From the NCBI RefSeq assembly GCF_003268025.1, contig NZ_QLUW01000002.1, positions 124,001-188,000 of the forward strand: a DNA stretch of 64,000 nt. Reading direction: 5' to 3'. The position numbers were made by a program, and so were the translations under genes. This DNA is from Paenibacillus montanisoli (GTDB lineage: Bacteria; Bacillota; Bacilli; Paenibacillales; Paenibacillaceae). Below the pieces are notes generated by a model. That model saw nothing but the letters and a program-made list of their open reading frames with translations. It did not search any database and was not told where the DNA came from. Shown one piece after another: positions 43,616 to 52,611 of the stretch (its first letter is position 1; every line of letters begins with the position of its first letter).

Positions 43616-45634
43616 TCAGCTCATTCGTACGATCCCTTTTACGCCAATCCGATCAAAATCAACGGAAGCCACTTGTTCAGGAGTAAACTCATCCGTGATC
43701 AGCCCGCTTAATGTGCCGGGGTAACAGCGCTCTACTTGATGAAGCCGATCGATCGCACGAAGGAAATCAGCTTTGGACGCATTCACTGAACCTACCATGC
43801 ATTGATTGCCCATGACGAAATTTTGGTTGATCCGATCAATCGGCACCGTAGTATGGCGGTCCATAGCCGTAACGCCGAGCAAGCCGATACTGCCGTTTCT
43901 ATCGAGCAATTGCATCGCCTCACTAAGCAGCGGAGTGAATCCGGTGCACTCGAGCACGACATCAAAATTCAGATGGAGCCTATCGCCATAATGACGGACA
44001 ATACCATGGCTGCCTGAGCCGTCCGATTCGTCGGTGTACGCACTTTGAAATTGAGCACCGATGTTAGCCAGAACGTTCGCCTGAATACTGTCCTCAGCAT
44101 GCAAAGACCATACATGCGTTTCGAGTCCCATGGATCGGAACGACAAGGCGGACAGCAAGCCCATCGGGCCGGAACCCAGCACCAGCGCCCGCTTAGGCTT
44201 CCAAACGAATCTTTGCTGGATATGGGAGATCGTCGACCATATTTTCTCGAAAATGCTCTGCGGCTCTACCCACACGCCCAGATGTTTAAGGCTATCCGGA
44301 ATTTTCACCACATAGTTCGCATCCTCGACCACGTATTCGCACATGAATCCGTGCGAGCCTTTGATTCCTCTTTCCGTGTAGGTGCCGGTCTGGCAACAGT
44401 CCGAGCGGTCAGCACGGCAATTCAGACAATCCGGATCCAAGCATGGTCTCCTTACCAGTACGGTTACAGCGTCCCCTACGCTAAACCCGGAAGCAGCTCC
44501 GGCTTGTTCCACTTCGCCGATCAGCTCGTGTCCAATGATGAGATCGTCTTCTCCTTCAGCCGGCACGCCGTAACGATGTAAAATAATCTCCTTGTCGGTG
44601 CCGTCGAGTCCGACGCTCAGCACTTTAATGCATACTTCATGATCAGACTTCAATTCAGGGCGGGGTTTCTCCGCTACGATGACTTCCGCGGATTCAGAAT
44701 TGGCGTTTTTCAAGACGATTGTTTTCATAAGTCCGCTTCCGCTTAAATACTGCGCGATTTTGGTTTTGATGAAATTGACCGATTCCTGCAGCTCGTCCAG
44801 ACCGTTTACTCCATCTTCAATCGAGATCCAGCCGCCAAACTTCTCTTCTTGGAGCATGCGGAAGATCGTATCGTAATCGTTCATCCCCTTTCCTATGACG
44901 CCATGCTGCAGCGCATTGGAGTAGCCTTGATCCAGATATTCGCGAATATCGTCCATCGTATAGCCTTCTTTTAAATATCGATCGCTGGCGTGCATGGTCG
45001 ATACTCTGGATCGGATCTGCTCTAGTAAGAGAATTGGATCGTAACCTGCAACGATGGCGTTGGAAGGATCATAGTTGGCGCCGAACCAACGCGATTCGAT
45101 CTGACTGATGATCTCTAAATAAATATCGCATGGCAAAGCGAATTCCGGCGCGGTCCAATATCCATCCTTATAATGGTTCTCCATTACCAAGTGGACCTTC
45201 TTCTCGGCGGCATAGGGCAGAAGCTCTTGAATGCATTCGACCGTCCAGCGAATGCCGTCCTCCCTGCCGACTTCATTCCGCCTTTGTCCGGACAGCACTC
45301 GGCAGCTTCTGAAATCTTCAGGCCCGAGAATGGCCATGACATCGATCATCGATTTGATGTACTGCATTTCCTCTCTTCTTCGAGCTGGATCGGGCTGCGT
45401 GAAATCCGGTGACGAGCACATCATCGGGATGGCTAAATTCACCTTGTCGCACGCTTCCCGAACAGAATGGAGGTAGGACGGTTCCAAGCTTTCAAGAAAC
45501 CGCGGATACATCTCCAAACCATCCGCACCGAGCGTGCCGGCCAGTTCGATCCACTCCCACAAGCTCATCGTGCCTTCGGAGAGCTCATTGATAAAGCCTT
45601 TTGGGAAAACCGCTACGCGTGCTGCCGATTTCAT
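43616..45634 (-). CDS. Sugar-phosphate isomerase/epimerase fused to a glucose-dehydrogenase-like enzyme
   Basis: A 672-residue fusion. Residues about 1-300 are a xylose isomerase-like TIM barrel (AP endonuclease 2 fold), with VMENH, NYDPSNAIVAGYDP and a C-terminal metal-site glutamate in WISIED. Residues from about 305 (MKTIVLKN) are a zinc-type medium-chain dehydrogenase of the glucose 1-dehydrogenase kind, with GTDKE, GHELIGEVE, four structural-zinc-type cysteines (DPDCLNCRADRSDCC) and VLGSGPMGLLSAL. Aspartate stands in the usual catalytic cysteine position (GLDGTD), as in some glucose dehydrogenases. The two parts are normally separate proteins. It starts 3 bases after the HUMPS gene in the same operon. 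Confidence 0.85.
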   Translation of the reverse strand: MKSAARVAVFPKGFINELSEGTMSLWEWIELAGTLGADGLEMYPRFLESLEPSYLHSVREACDKVNLAIPMMCSSPDFTQPDPARRREEMQYIKSMIDVMAILGPEDFRSCRVLSGQRRNEVGREDGIRWTVECIQELLPYAAEKKVHLVMENHYKDGYWTAPEFALPCDIYLEIISQIESRWFGANYDPSNAIVAGYDPILLLEQIRSRVSTMHASDRYLKEGYTMDDIREYLDQGYSNALQHGVIGKGMNDYDTIFRMLQEEKFGGWISIEDGVNGLDELQESVNFIKTKIAQYLSGSGLMKTIVLKNANSESAEVIVAEKPRPELKSDHEVCIKVLSVGLDGTDKEIILHRYGVPAEGEDDLIIGHELIGEVEQAGAASGFSVGDAVTVLVRRPCLDPDCLNCRADRSDCCQTGTYTERGIKGSHGFMCEYVVEDANYVVKIPDSLKHLGVWVEPQSIFEKIWSTISHIQQRFVWKPKRALVLGSGPMGLLSALSFRSMGLETHVWSLHAEDSIQANVLANIGAQFQSAYTDESDGSGSHGIVRHYGDRLHLNFDVVLECTGFTPLLSEAMQLLDRNGSIGLLGVTAMDRHTTVPIDRINQNFVMGNQCMVGSVNASKADFLRAIDRLHQVERCYPGTLSGLITDEFTPEQVASVDFDRIGVKGIVRMS

Positions 45635-45637
45635 ATG

Positions 45638-46324
45638 TCACCTCTCGACCTTGTTCGCTTTAACGCGGGTCACGAATTGCTGCAGAATGCCTTTCAATTG
45701 CTCGCGGTCCGAGCTTGGTTTAAACTCCTGCTTATCGATAACGAGCGGAGCGCCGATAACGACTAATGGCGCGCCATGCTTCGGCATATCTGCAGCTTGA
45801 TCGATGGAAAGTCCGCCAACTGCCTGTACGGGAACATTCACCGCCCCTACTACGGCTGCCAAATGATCATATGGCGTACGTTCCTTATCTTCGCCCCGCT
45901 CATCGAATCCGGTATGGACGATGATGTAGTCGACCCCGTTCGCTTCCAGCATTTTGGCGCAAGCTACAGGATCCGGCGAAGCCATAATATCGCCCATGAC
46001 CTTGATCCCGTAATCGCGGGCTGCTTTCACTACCGCGCGAATCGTGGCTTGATGCGCCACACCCATGACGACAACGTGAGTAGCACCGGCCTTCGCCATC
46101 ATTTCGGCCTCAAGGTAGCCGCCATCCATCGTTTTCAAATCGGCCACGATCGGGTGATGCGGGAATGCTTTGCGGAGCGCCGCAACCGCATGCAGTCCTT
46201 CCCCCAGCAACAGCGGCGTCCCGGCTTCGATCCAATCCACGCCTGCCTCCACGGCAACCTCGGCCATTTCCAACGCATCCTTAATCGTCGTTAAATCCAA
46301 TGAGATCTGCACAATCGGTTCCAT
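45638..46324 (-). CDS. HUMPS-family decarboxylase/aldolase (KGPDC or hexulose-phosphate synthase type)
   Basis: A 228-residue protein of the orotidine monophosphate decarboxylase suite. The motif DLKTMD (DxKxxD) and the following GATHVVVMG fit 3-hexulose-6-phosphate synthase or 3-keto-L-gulonate-6-phosphate decarboxylase (UlaD type). The start at 46324 follows GAGGGAG; the longer frame to 46462 overlaps the dehydrogenase. The UlaG-like gene in the same operon favours a ketogulonate role, but the two activities cannot be separated from sequence alone. Confidence 0.82.
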   Translation of the reverse strand: MEPIVQISLDLTTIKDALEMAEVAVEAGVDWIEAGTPLLLGEGLHAVAALRKAFPHHPIVADLKTMDGGYLEAEMMAKAGATHVVVMGVAHQATIRAVVKAARDYGIKVMGDIMASPDPVACAKMLEANGVDYIIVHTGFDERGEDKERTPYDHLAAVVGAVNVPVQAVGGLSIDQAADMPKHGAPLVVIGAPLVIDKQEFKPSSDREQLKGILQQFVTRVKANKVER

Positions 46325-46343
46325 AGTCCTATCTACTCCCTCT

Positions 46344-47384
46344 CTATGATTGTTGAGGTAAAATGATAGATTTGGCGTGCTGTAAAGAATCCATCTCGTC
46401 AAAAGCCGCTTTCCAATCGTCGATGCCATAACATTTGGCCATCGGCAGCGGGTTGATTTCACCTTTTGCCATCATCAGAAGCACTTTTTCCCACATCGGA
46501 TAGTTATGGCTGAAGGAACCTTGCAAACGGGCCGCTTTCTGAATTAACGGATCGAGCGAAAATCCGACAGGTGCCGGACCCCAGCCGATCTTCGTAATTT
46601 GTCCGTTCGGTCGAACGGCATCTATGCTTTGCTTCAATGTAGCGGATACGCCTACCGCGTCAAGGATGAGATCGGGTCCAAATCCGTCGCCGTACGAGAG
46701 CAGTTCGCTTACAACGTCTCTGCCTTCGGCTTCGATGACTTCATCTGCGCCGAATTGCAACGCGACCTCAAGACGCTTCTTGTCGCGGGCTGTACCGACA
46801 ACCGTAAGGCGTCCCGGAGAAAATAGCTTGGCGATCTGCACGCACATGAGTCCGATTGGGCCAGGACCGAATACGACAACATAATCGCCTGGGCGAATGC
46901 GCGAATGATGAGATACGGCGTTATAGGCAACGCATGCCGGCTCCGTTAGCGCAGCCATCTCGAACGGAATGCCGTCCGGTACATGGTGCACGATCGCTTC
47001 TCTCGTTTTGACGAATTGGGCCATAGCGCCGTCTTCCAGCACGCCGAAGCCTCTGCGTGTCGGGCATAGATTGTATTGGCCGGTACGGCAGTAAATGCAG
47101 GTTTCGCAAATGTAGGCCGGCGTTTCGCTGACAACGCGATCCCCTGCTTTGAATGCGGTTACGAGCGAGCCGACTTTTTCGACCACGCCGGCATATTCAT
47201 GACCAAGCGTAACCGGCCGTTTGACCGGGAAGCCTTGGGAATCATGGTACATATGTAAGTCGCTGCCGCATACGCCGGCGGCTTGCACGCGAATCAACAC
47301 ATCTTTCGGTCCCAATTCAGGGACCGGCACTTCACGGACTTCGACTCTACCGGGTCCGGCTTCGTAATTGACAATCGCCTTCAC
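46344..47384 (-). CDS. Zinc-dependent alcohol/polyol dehydrogenase
   Basis: A 346-residue medium-chain dehydrogenase of the sorbitol/threonine dehydrogenase kind. Catalytic zinc residues lie in CGSDLHMYH (about 39) and GHEYAGVVE (about 65), structural zinc cysteines in CETCIYCRTGQYNLC (about 93-107), and the NAD site in VVFGPGPIGLMCVQ. The start is GTG at 47384, GGAGG upstream. Second gene of the UlaG-like operon; it probably oxidises a sugar acid or polyol. Confidence 0.88.
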   Translation of the reverse strand: MKAIVNYEAGPGRVEVREVPVPELGPKDVLIRVQAAGVCGSDLHMYHDSQGFPVKRPVTLGHEYAGVVEKVGSLVTAFKAGDRVVSETPAYICETCIYCRTGQYNLCPTRRGFGVLEDGAMAQFVKTREAIVHHVPDGIPFEMAALTEPACVAYNAVSHHSRIRPGDYVVVFGPGPIGLMCVQIAKLFSPGRLTVVGTARDKKRLEVALQFGADEVIEAEGRDVVSELLSYGDGFGPDLILDAVGVSATLKQSIDAVRPNGQITKIGWGPAPVGFSLDPLIQKAARLQGSFSHNYPMWEKVLLMMAKGEINPLPMAKCYGIDDWKAAFDEMDSLQHAKSIILPQQS

Positions 47385-47432
47385 TTCGTAACCGCCTCCA
47401 CTATTAATTTTTACTATCTTTTTCTTTATTCA

Positions 47433-48272
47433 CTATTTCAGCGCGCGGCCGGATATGTACACGTACCTTTCGAATCGCGCCATGACATGGCTTTTCTGCG
47501 TTGGGTAATTCTCGTACAAATAATCGATGAAATGGCCTGGGTGCTCCGTGTTGCCGTCGAACATGTCGTAATGCGCCGGAATGACCGTATCAATGCCGGC
47601 TGCGACCGCAAACTCGGCAGCTTCACGGAAGTTCATGTTGCCGACAATATTACGAGCTAGCCGGAAAGGATCGCGGCCGTTAATCGGCAAAAGCGCGCAG
47701 TCGACGTTTTCTGCTTTCACGGCCTCGATCAGTCCTGGATAAATCGTCGTATCGCCCGCATGATAGAACGTCACTCCGTTCAGGTTAAGCACATAGCCGA
47801 CGAACCGGTGGTCGAGCTCCGGATCATACTCCAGCTCTTCATGCGCCGCAGGAATCGGCTTGCAGCGAAACCCTTTCAGCTCCTGCCATTCGCCTGTCTT
47901 TGCATGCTTGCGCCGTTCCGAAGGCACTCCGTATTCGGCGAGAGCGTCGAGGCAATGCCCTGGCGCCATGAACACCGTATCGCTGTTGATCTTCGCCATC
48001 CATGGAATCGTATCCGGATCCAGATGATCGATATGCTCGTGAGTGATCAGCACGCAATCGGCGTTTGCCGCCTGCTCCGGCCGGAAAGGCGGCTCAAATC
48101 GCCGATATGGGGCATTGGCCAGATACGGATCAATATAAACGATCGTATCGCCCCCTTTAACGACGACGCTGACCTGCCCGAGAAACCAGATGGCAAGCAT
48201 GCCATAAGGAACACGGGTTTCGTTGATTTCACGGATTAGTGCCTCGCCTGTTCTTACAATAGGGTTACTCAT
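47433..48272 (-). CDS. MBL-fold hydrolase, UlaG-like lactonase
   Basis: A 279-residue metallo-beta-lactamase-fold enzyme. The metal motif is HEHIDHLD (about 79), with later ligands in AAHEE, FYHAGDTT and IPAHYDMF. The length and pattern fit L-ascorbate-6-phosphate lactonase (UlaG) and close relatives. It heads an operon with a dehydrogenase, a HUMPS-family enzyme and the isomerase-dehydrogenase fusion. AGAAGGAGG lies just before the ATG. No phosphotransferase genes are near, so the natural substrate may be an unphosphorylated or different lactone. Confidence 0.85.
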   Translation of the reverse strand: MSNPIVRTGEALIREINETRVPYGMLAIWFLGQVSVVVKGGDTIVYIDPYLANAPYRRFEPPFRPEQAANADCVLITHEHIDHLDPDTIPWMAKINSDTVFMAPGHCLDALAEYGVPSERRKHAKTGEWQELKGFRCKPIPAAHEELEYDPELDHRFVGYVLNLNGVTFYHAGDTTIYPGLIEAVKAENVDCALLPINGRDPFRLARNIVGNMNFREAAEFAVAAGIDTVIPAHYDMFDGNTEHPGHFIDYLYENYPTQKSHVMARFERYVYISGRALK

Positions 48273-48357
48273 TTACTTCCTCCTTCTAACAATCGGCTTC
48301 TAGTATTAATTCCATTCGCGCTACTATATTTCCTTTTCTTTCTTTATGAGAATGCAG

Positions 48358-48388
48358 AACAGGCTGCCGATCGAGTCGGCAGCCTGTT
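48358..48388 (-). terminator. Hairpin terminator of the sigma factor gene
   Basis: A 13-bp perfect stem (48358-48370 with 48376-48388) with a five-base loop, just after the ECF41 stop. The T tail is poor, so termination may be partial. Confidence 0.6.
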
Positions 48389-48401
48389 ATCTTTGCGGTA
48401 T

Positions 48402-49265
48402 CTATCCATTTACATGCTTGAGTTTATCTGGGTTTCTGACAAAGTAAAGGTTGAGAATTCGGTTGCCCTCGACATGCAGCATCCCTACCGTATGAATCCC
48501 CTCGCTGGAACGAATAATCAAACTCGGTTGCCCGTTCAATTGCACCATTTCGATCATCACAGCGCCATTAATCGTAGCCAAATTACGAACCGGACCGAGA
48601 AGAAAGCGCGCAACTGCATCTCGCTTCTCGATGGGATCCACGGCGGCAGGCACTTTGCCTCCCCCATCCGAGACCGATACAACATTTGGATCAAGCAACG
48701 ATAAGATTTGATCCATATTCCCTTGTTTAAGCGCTTCTAAAAAGCCCCGAACCCACTCTTGGCTGGCTGTTTCGGTATGAACGATCTCTTCGGCGTCAAG
48801 TCCCATCTTTGAACTAGCGCGGCTGAATAGCTTACGGCAATTGACTTCGCTTTTCTCCGTAAACCGGGCAATCTCTTGATATTCAAAGCCGAGCGCCTCG
48901 CGAAGAACGAAGACAACCCGTTCAGAGGACGACAGCCGCTCCAATAGAACGAGCATGGCATAAGACAAGAGATCATCGTTTACAACGGCATCCATCGAAT
49001 CGGTATAATGGCTGATAAATGGCTCAGGAAGCCATTCCCCGTAATATTGCTCCCGCTTCTTGCGAGCCGCTTTTTGCAAGTCCCGGCAACGATTCGTGAC
49101 CATTTTGCATAGATAGGCTTTGGGCTCGGCAAGCTTCTCCGGAGGTACATCATAGATTTTCAGAAAAACATCCTGAACGACATCCTCCGCATCGGAAACG
49201 GAGCCGGTAAGCTGATAAGCAAGCTTAAACAACAATCCTTTATATTGGGTATACATCTCTTGCAT
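48402..49265 (-). CDS. ECF41-group RNA polymerase sigma factor with SnoaL-like C-terminal domain
   Basis: A 287-residue extracytoplasmic-function sigma factor. Region 2 is at about 5-70 (GSVSDAEDVVQDVFLKIYD) and region 4 at about 105-160 (GFEYQEIARFTEKSEVNCRKLFSRA). The long C-terminal extension is SnoaL-like. All three motifs described for group ECF41 are present: WLPEP near 77, DGGGK near 205 and NPDKL near the end. In this group the extension both supports and restrains activity, and no separate anti-sigma factor is needed; none is encoded here. Known targets are carboxymuconolactone decarboxylases, oxidoreductases and epimerases. Matching promoters lie before the NmrA-like gene, the permease pair and the decarboxylase gene in this window. 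Confidence 0.93.
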   Translation of the reverse strand: MQEMYTQYKGLLFKLAYQLTGSVSDAEDVVQDVFLKIYDVPPEKLAEPKAYLCKMVTNRCRDLQKAARKKREQYYGEWLPEPFISHYTDSMDAVVNDDLLSYAMLVLLERLSSSERVVFVLREALGFEYQEIARFTEKSEVNCRKLFSRASSKMGLDAEEIVHTETASQEWVRGFLEALKQGNMDQILSLLDPNVVSVSDGGGKVPAAVDPIEKRDAVARFLLGPVRNLATINGAVMIEMVQLNGQPSLIIRSSEGIHTVGMLHVEGNRILNLYFVRNPDKLKHVNG

Positions 49266-49356
49266 TTATTCACATCCACTCTTATCTATTTTCTCTCTAT
49301 GATAGTTATAGCGGAACGAAAAAAAGGAGCTGCTGTCGCCGGCTCCAAGAGGTGCT

Positions 49357-49968
49357 TTACAGCGGTCGGTCTAAGGAAAACTGCTCTCCTAATGCAGCGT
49401 AATGATTGCCTGCCATGCGGCTAACCGGGTTCAGCTTATCAGCTAAAATGTGGCCCTTGTCAAAGATTTCATCCGCGAAATGAAAACGAACGACGCGTCC
49501 GATCAACAAATCGCAAGCCGCTTCTTTCTCATTCCCGCCGAGACTGATCGATCGTTCAAGCACGCATTCCATTCTGATCTTCGCTTCCATGATGCCCGGA
49601 ACGGTGATAGCATCGCTAGCTACGGGGGTAAGTCCTGCGCTTTCAAGCTCGCTTACATTCGGCGGCAAGCTGGCCGCTGCTTGATTCGCTGCTCGAACAT
49701 TGGACTCATCCACGATATGAACCACGAATGCCCCGGCGTCATTCGCATTTCTTGCCGTATCTTTCATGACACCCTGTTTGCGTTGAACCGATATGGAGAT
49801 CATAGGCGGTTGGCTGGCTACAATAGAAAAGTAACTGAAAGGAGCGGCATTCAATACGCCATCTTTCGAAAGCGAAGTAACAAGAGCGATTGGTCTGGGA
49901 ACAATGCTGCCGATTAGTAATTTATAGTTTTCCCGATCGGTTTGGTTCGCTGGATCGATAACGATCAT
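49357..49968 (-). CDS. Flavin reductase-like FMN-binding protein
   Basis: A 203-residue flavin reductase-like protein (PRPIALVTSLSKDGVLNAAPFSYF near 25-50, and a central MISISVQRK). Such enzymes reduce FMN or use it to reduce small molecules. It lies 13 bases after the MhqD-like gene, in an operon with a ring-cleaving dioxygenase, which suggests quinone or aromatic detoxification. AAGGAGG precedes the ATG. In Bacillus the equivalent operon has a nitroreductase (MhqN) instead. Confidence 0.85.
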   Translation of the reverse strand: MIVIDPANQTDRENYKLLIGSIVPRPIALVTSLSKDGVLNAAPFSYFSIVASQPPMISISVQRKQGVMKDTARNANDAGAFVVHIVDESNVRAANQAAASLPPNVSELESAGLTPVASDAITVPGIMEAKIRMECVLERSISLGGNEKEAACDLLIGRVVRFHFADEIFDKGHILADKLNPVSRMAGNHYAALGEQFSLDRPL

Positions 49969-49981
49969 TCCCCTGTCCTCC

Positions 49982-50596
49982 TTATTTTTTAATGTGCTCG
50001 TTATACCAATCAGCCGCTGCCTTCATTTCTGTTCCCGTTAATTTATGACCGTTGTATTCCCAGTGTAAAGTGACTGAAGCTCCTGCTCCTTGGAGCAGCT
50101 CTGCCAGTTCTTCCGTTTCCTGAGGAGAACAGATGGGATCATTGCGCCCGGCACCGATAAAAATCGGTGTTGCCATTAATTTCGGAAGCTCGATGCCCCG
50201 GCGAGGAACCATCGGATGATGCAGAATGGCTCCCCTAAGCGAATGTTGAATGTGAAACAATAAACTTCCGGCAATGTTGGCGCCGTTGGAGTAACCGATG
50301 GCAATCACATTATCTCGATCAAATTCATATTCGGTTGAAGCTTTGTCAACAAATTCATGCAGCTCATGCGTTCTGACTATCAAATCCGCTTCATCAAATA
50401 CGCCTTCGGCCAATCTTCTGAAGAATCTCGGCATGCCGTTTTCAAGTATATTGCCCCGAACGCTCAGAACAGAGGCGGAAGCATCCATTCGCGCAGCAAG
50501 AGGCAGCAGATCTTCTTCCGTTCCGCCGGTTCCGTGAAGAAGCAGCAATGTTGGCGCTGCCGGGTCGCTTCCTTTCTGGAAAATATGCTTCATCAT
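49982..50596 (-). CDS. mhqD: Alpha/beta hydrolase, MhqD-like carboxylesterase
   Basis: A 204-residue alpha/beta hydrolase. HGTGG (about 20) gives the oxyanion hole, GYSNGANIA (about 105) the nucleophile serine, and C-terminal GRNDPICSP and NGHKL the acid and histidine. It matches the MhqD/YodD esterase type. It overlaps the MhqO-like dioxygenase gene by 4 bases (ATGA) and is followed by a flavin reductase. Confidence 0.87.
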   Translation of the reverse strand: MMKHIFQKGSDPAAPTLLLLHGTGGTEEDLLPLAARMDASASVLSVRGNILENGMPRFFRRLAEGVFDEADLIVRTHELHEFVDKASTEYEFDRDNVIAIGYSNGANIAGSLLFHIQHSLRGAILHHPMVPRRGIELPKLMATPIFIGAGRNDPICSPQETEELAELLQGAGASVTLHWEYNGHKLTGTEMKAAADWYNEHIKK

Positions 50597-51540
50597 AAAT
50601 CTTCCTCCAATACGCGGATTTCAAGCGGCGGCAAGCCTTGCTTGATTTGTTCCCGATTAGGTTCGAACCAATTCGGCAGCATGAGTTTCCCGCCCAATGA
50701 TTCAAACGGCTCATCACGCTCAAATCCTGGAGAGTCCGTTGCAATTTCAAACAAAATCCCCCCGGCTTCCCTGAAGTAAATGGCGGTGAAGTATTGCCGA
50801 TCGGCAATTGGGGTCGGTTGAAACCCTTGCTCGGTCACGAAACTTCTCCAATTCTCCTGATCTTCAGTATCTTTGGTCCGCCATGCGATATGGTGTACGG
50901 TGCCGGAACCGCCGTGACCCCTGTCCATGACCGCAGCATTGACATCGACTAAGTTGCCAAGCTCTCCTGGCGCTCTAAAGCGGACCAAGCCTTGATCTTC
51001 ACCCATTCGTTCAAGCCCCAAGACATGCTCTAAAGTGCGCATTGTTTTTTCCGGCGCCATGCTATATAGCACAGCTCCGCCAAAGCCTTTGATGGCTTTA
51101 TCGGCCGGTACTCCACCGAAGGACCACTTGCTATTCGGGCCTTGTTCGCGCGCTACGATCTCCAGCTGTAATCCGTCACGATCTTTGAATTGAAGATAGG
51201 TTTCCTCGAATCGTTGGATACGCTCAAATGAAATCGAGAATTTGGTTAATCTCTCTTCCCAAAATGGCAGAGCATCTTGAGGCACCACAAATGTCGAAAA
51301 TCCAACTTGTCCGCCGCCGATAAGCCCTTTTCTGCCGTTTTCAAACGGGAAGAACGTAATTGCCGTACCCGGACTTCCTACTTCATTACCGAAATACAAG
51401 TGGTACACTTCCGGAGCATCGAAGTTAATCGTCTTTTTCACAAGACGCAGTCCCAAAACACCGGCGTAATAATCGGCAGTTGCCTGTGCGTTTCTTACAA
51501 ATGCGGTGATGTGATGAATTCCTGCTGTTTGTTTTGTCAT
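50593..51540 (-). CDS. mhqO: Ring-cleaving dioxygenase, MhqO-like
   Basis: A 315-residue vicinal-oxygen-chelate dioxygenase, resembling MhqO/YkcA. Two glyoxalase-type modules are visible: GIHHITAF near 7 with a metal histidine, and VHHIAWR near 210; EIATD near 260 supplies the glutamate. It likely opens hydroquinone or catechol rings in the cytoplasm. The start at 51540 has AAGGAGG 9 bases upstream. A perfect palindrome upstream resembles the MhqR operator. Confidence 0.88.
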   Translation of the reverse strand: MTKQTAGIHHITAFVRNAQATADYYAGVLGLRLVKKTINFDAPEVYHLYFGNEVGSPGTAITFFPFENGRKGLIGGGQVGFSTFVVPQDALPFWEERLTKFSISFERIQRFEETYLQFKDRDGLQLEIVAREQGPNSKWSFGGVPADKAIKGFGGAVLYSMAPEKTMRTLEHVLGLERMGEDQGLVRFRAPGELGNLVDVNAAVMDRGHGGSGTVHHIAWRTKDTEDQENWRSFVTEQGFQPTPIADRQYFTAIYFREAGGILFEIATDSPGFERDEPFESLGGKLMLPNWFEPNREQIKQGLPPLEIRVLEEDL

Positions 51541-51628
51541 GACCGACAGCCTCCTTTGATAAATTAGTTTATTTTGTGGAGCTTTAACATGTTCTAATCG
51601 CATCTATTAAGCTATTTCAAATTTATAA

Positions 51629-51644
51629 ATCTTAAATTTAAGAT
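51629..51644. promoter_or_regulatory. MhqR-like operator palindrome
   Basis: ATCTTAAATTTAAGAT is a perfect 16-bp palindrome about 90 bases before the mhqO-like start. It keeps the ATCT-N8-AGAT form of the Bacillus MhqR operator (from memory). No mhqR gene is in the window. Confidence 0.5.
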
Positions 51645-51773
51645 AATTGAAATATACACCCGCGGTTCAAAAAACACAACACTTATTTTTTTAAAGTTAA
51701 TTTAAAAAAGAAAGGGTTCCCACAACGCCGGTTCCCCTCTCTTTTCACGGAGTGTATCGCTTTAGCTCATTAT

Positions 51774-52535
51774 TTATACCTGCTTTACGGACTGACCGAG
51801 CCAATCCTCAAAGCGAGTTGAGGTAACGCGTGCGTCGCCATCGCTTGGAACGAGAGATTGATCATTCACCGCTACTGAAGCGAAGTAGAGCGCGTTTTCG
51901 TCGGTGACCACTTGGCGCTTGTCCCCCGTTGCGCTTAAGAAATGTCGAGCGAGTTCGTCGAGGCGGATCTGATCTGGACCAGCCACCTCGACCATGCCAT
52001 TCACTGGTTCCCCGATTGTGCAGTCGGCCACCGCTGCAGCTACATCATCCGCAGCCATTGGCTGCGTGAGCGCGGAAGGCAACCGTACGGTATCCCCTTC
52101 AGTAGCCACATAGGCGATGCTGCCGACAAACTCGAAGAACTGCGTCGCGCGGACGATCGTGTAAGGAATCTTGGAAGACTTGATTAGCTCTTCTTGCGCC
52201 ATTTTCGCGCGGAAATAACCGCTTTGGAGAAGGCGGTCAGTACCGACGACCGATAGTGCAACGTGATGATTAACTCCAGCGGCTGCTTCCGCAGCAAGGA
52301 GATTACGAGTCGATGTCTCGAAGAACTCCATAACCGCCTGATCTTCAAACGAAGGCGGGCTTGTCACATCAACGACAACCTGCGCGCCGCGAATGGCTTC
52401 AGCTAAACCTTCACCGGTAATGCTATTGACGCCCAAAGATGGGGATGCTGCCACTACCTCATGACCAAGCTGACGCAGGTTGTTTACAAGTTTTTTTCCG
52501 ATAAGCCCGCTGCCGCCAATAACGGTAATTTTCAT
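51774..52535 (-). CDS. NmrA-like NAD(P)-binding oxidoreductase/epimerase
   Basis: A 253-residue atypical short-chain dehydrogenase of the NmrA-like kind. The nucleotide motif VIGGSGLIGKKLV (about 4-16) is clear; there is no strict YxxxK, and FRAKMAQEELI is at the usual place. Such proteins are oxidoreductases or epimerases, one of the classes paired with ECF41 sigma factors. The start at 52535 has AGGAGG 7 bases upstream. Its promoter has the ECF41 form. Confidence 0.83.
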   Translation of the reverse strand: MKITVIGGSGLIGKKLVNNLRQLGHEVVAASPSLGVNSITGEGLAEAIRGAQVVVDVTSPPSFEDQAVMEFFETSTRNLLAAEAAAGVNHHVALSVVGTDRLLQSGYFRAKMAQEELIKSSKIPYTIVRATQFFEFVGSIAYVATEGDTVRLPSALTQPMAADDVAAAVADCTIGEPVNGMVEVAGPDQIRLDELARHFLSATGDKRQVVTDENALYFASVAVNDQSLVPSDGDARVTSTRFEDWLGQSVKQV

Positions 52536-52580
52536 GTTCATTCCTCCTAGTTTTATAAATCAGGGCATGTACACTATAAA

Positions 52581-52607
52581 GACAATTAGCGATCGCTATC
52601 TGTGACA
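52581..52607 (-). promoter_or_regulatory. ECF41-type promoter before the NmrA-like gene
   Basis: On the minus strand TGTCACA (52607-52601), 16 bases, TGTC (52584-52581). It differs from the TGTCACA/CGTC consensus by one base in the -10. The distance to the start codon at 52535 is about 45 bases. Confidence 0.6.
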
Positions 52608-52611
52608 TCGG

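Noticed and set aside
44720..44740. Separate start for the dehydrogenase half of the fusion protein
   Set aside because: The frame is continuous and the sequence before the internal ATG has only a weak GGA-type ribosome site, so a single fused product is favoured.
51710..51745. Hairpin terminator after the NmrA-like gene from the two GGTTCCC words
   Set aside because: The words are direct, not inverted, repeats, so they do not form a stem.
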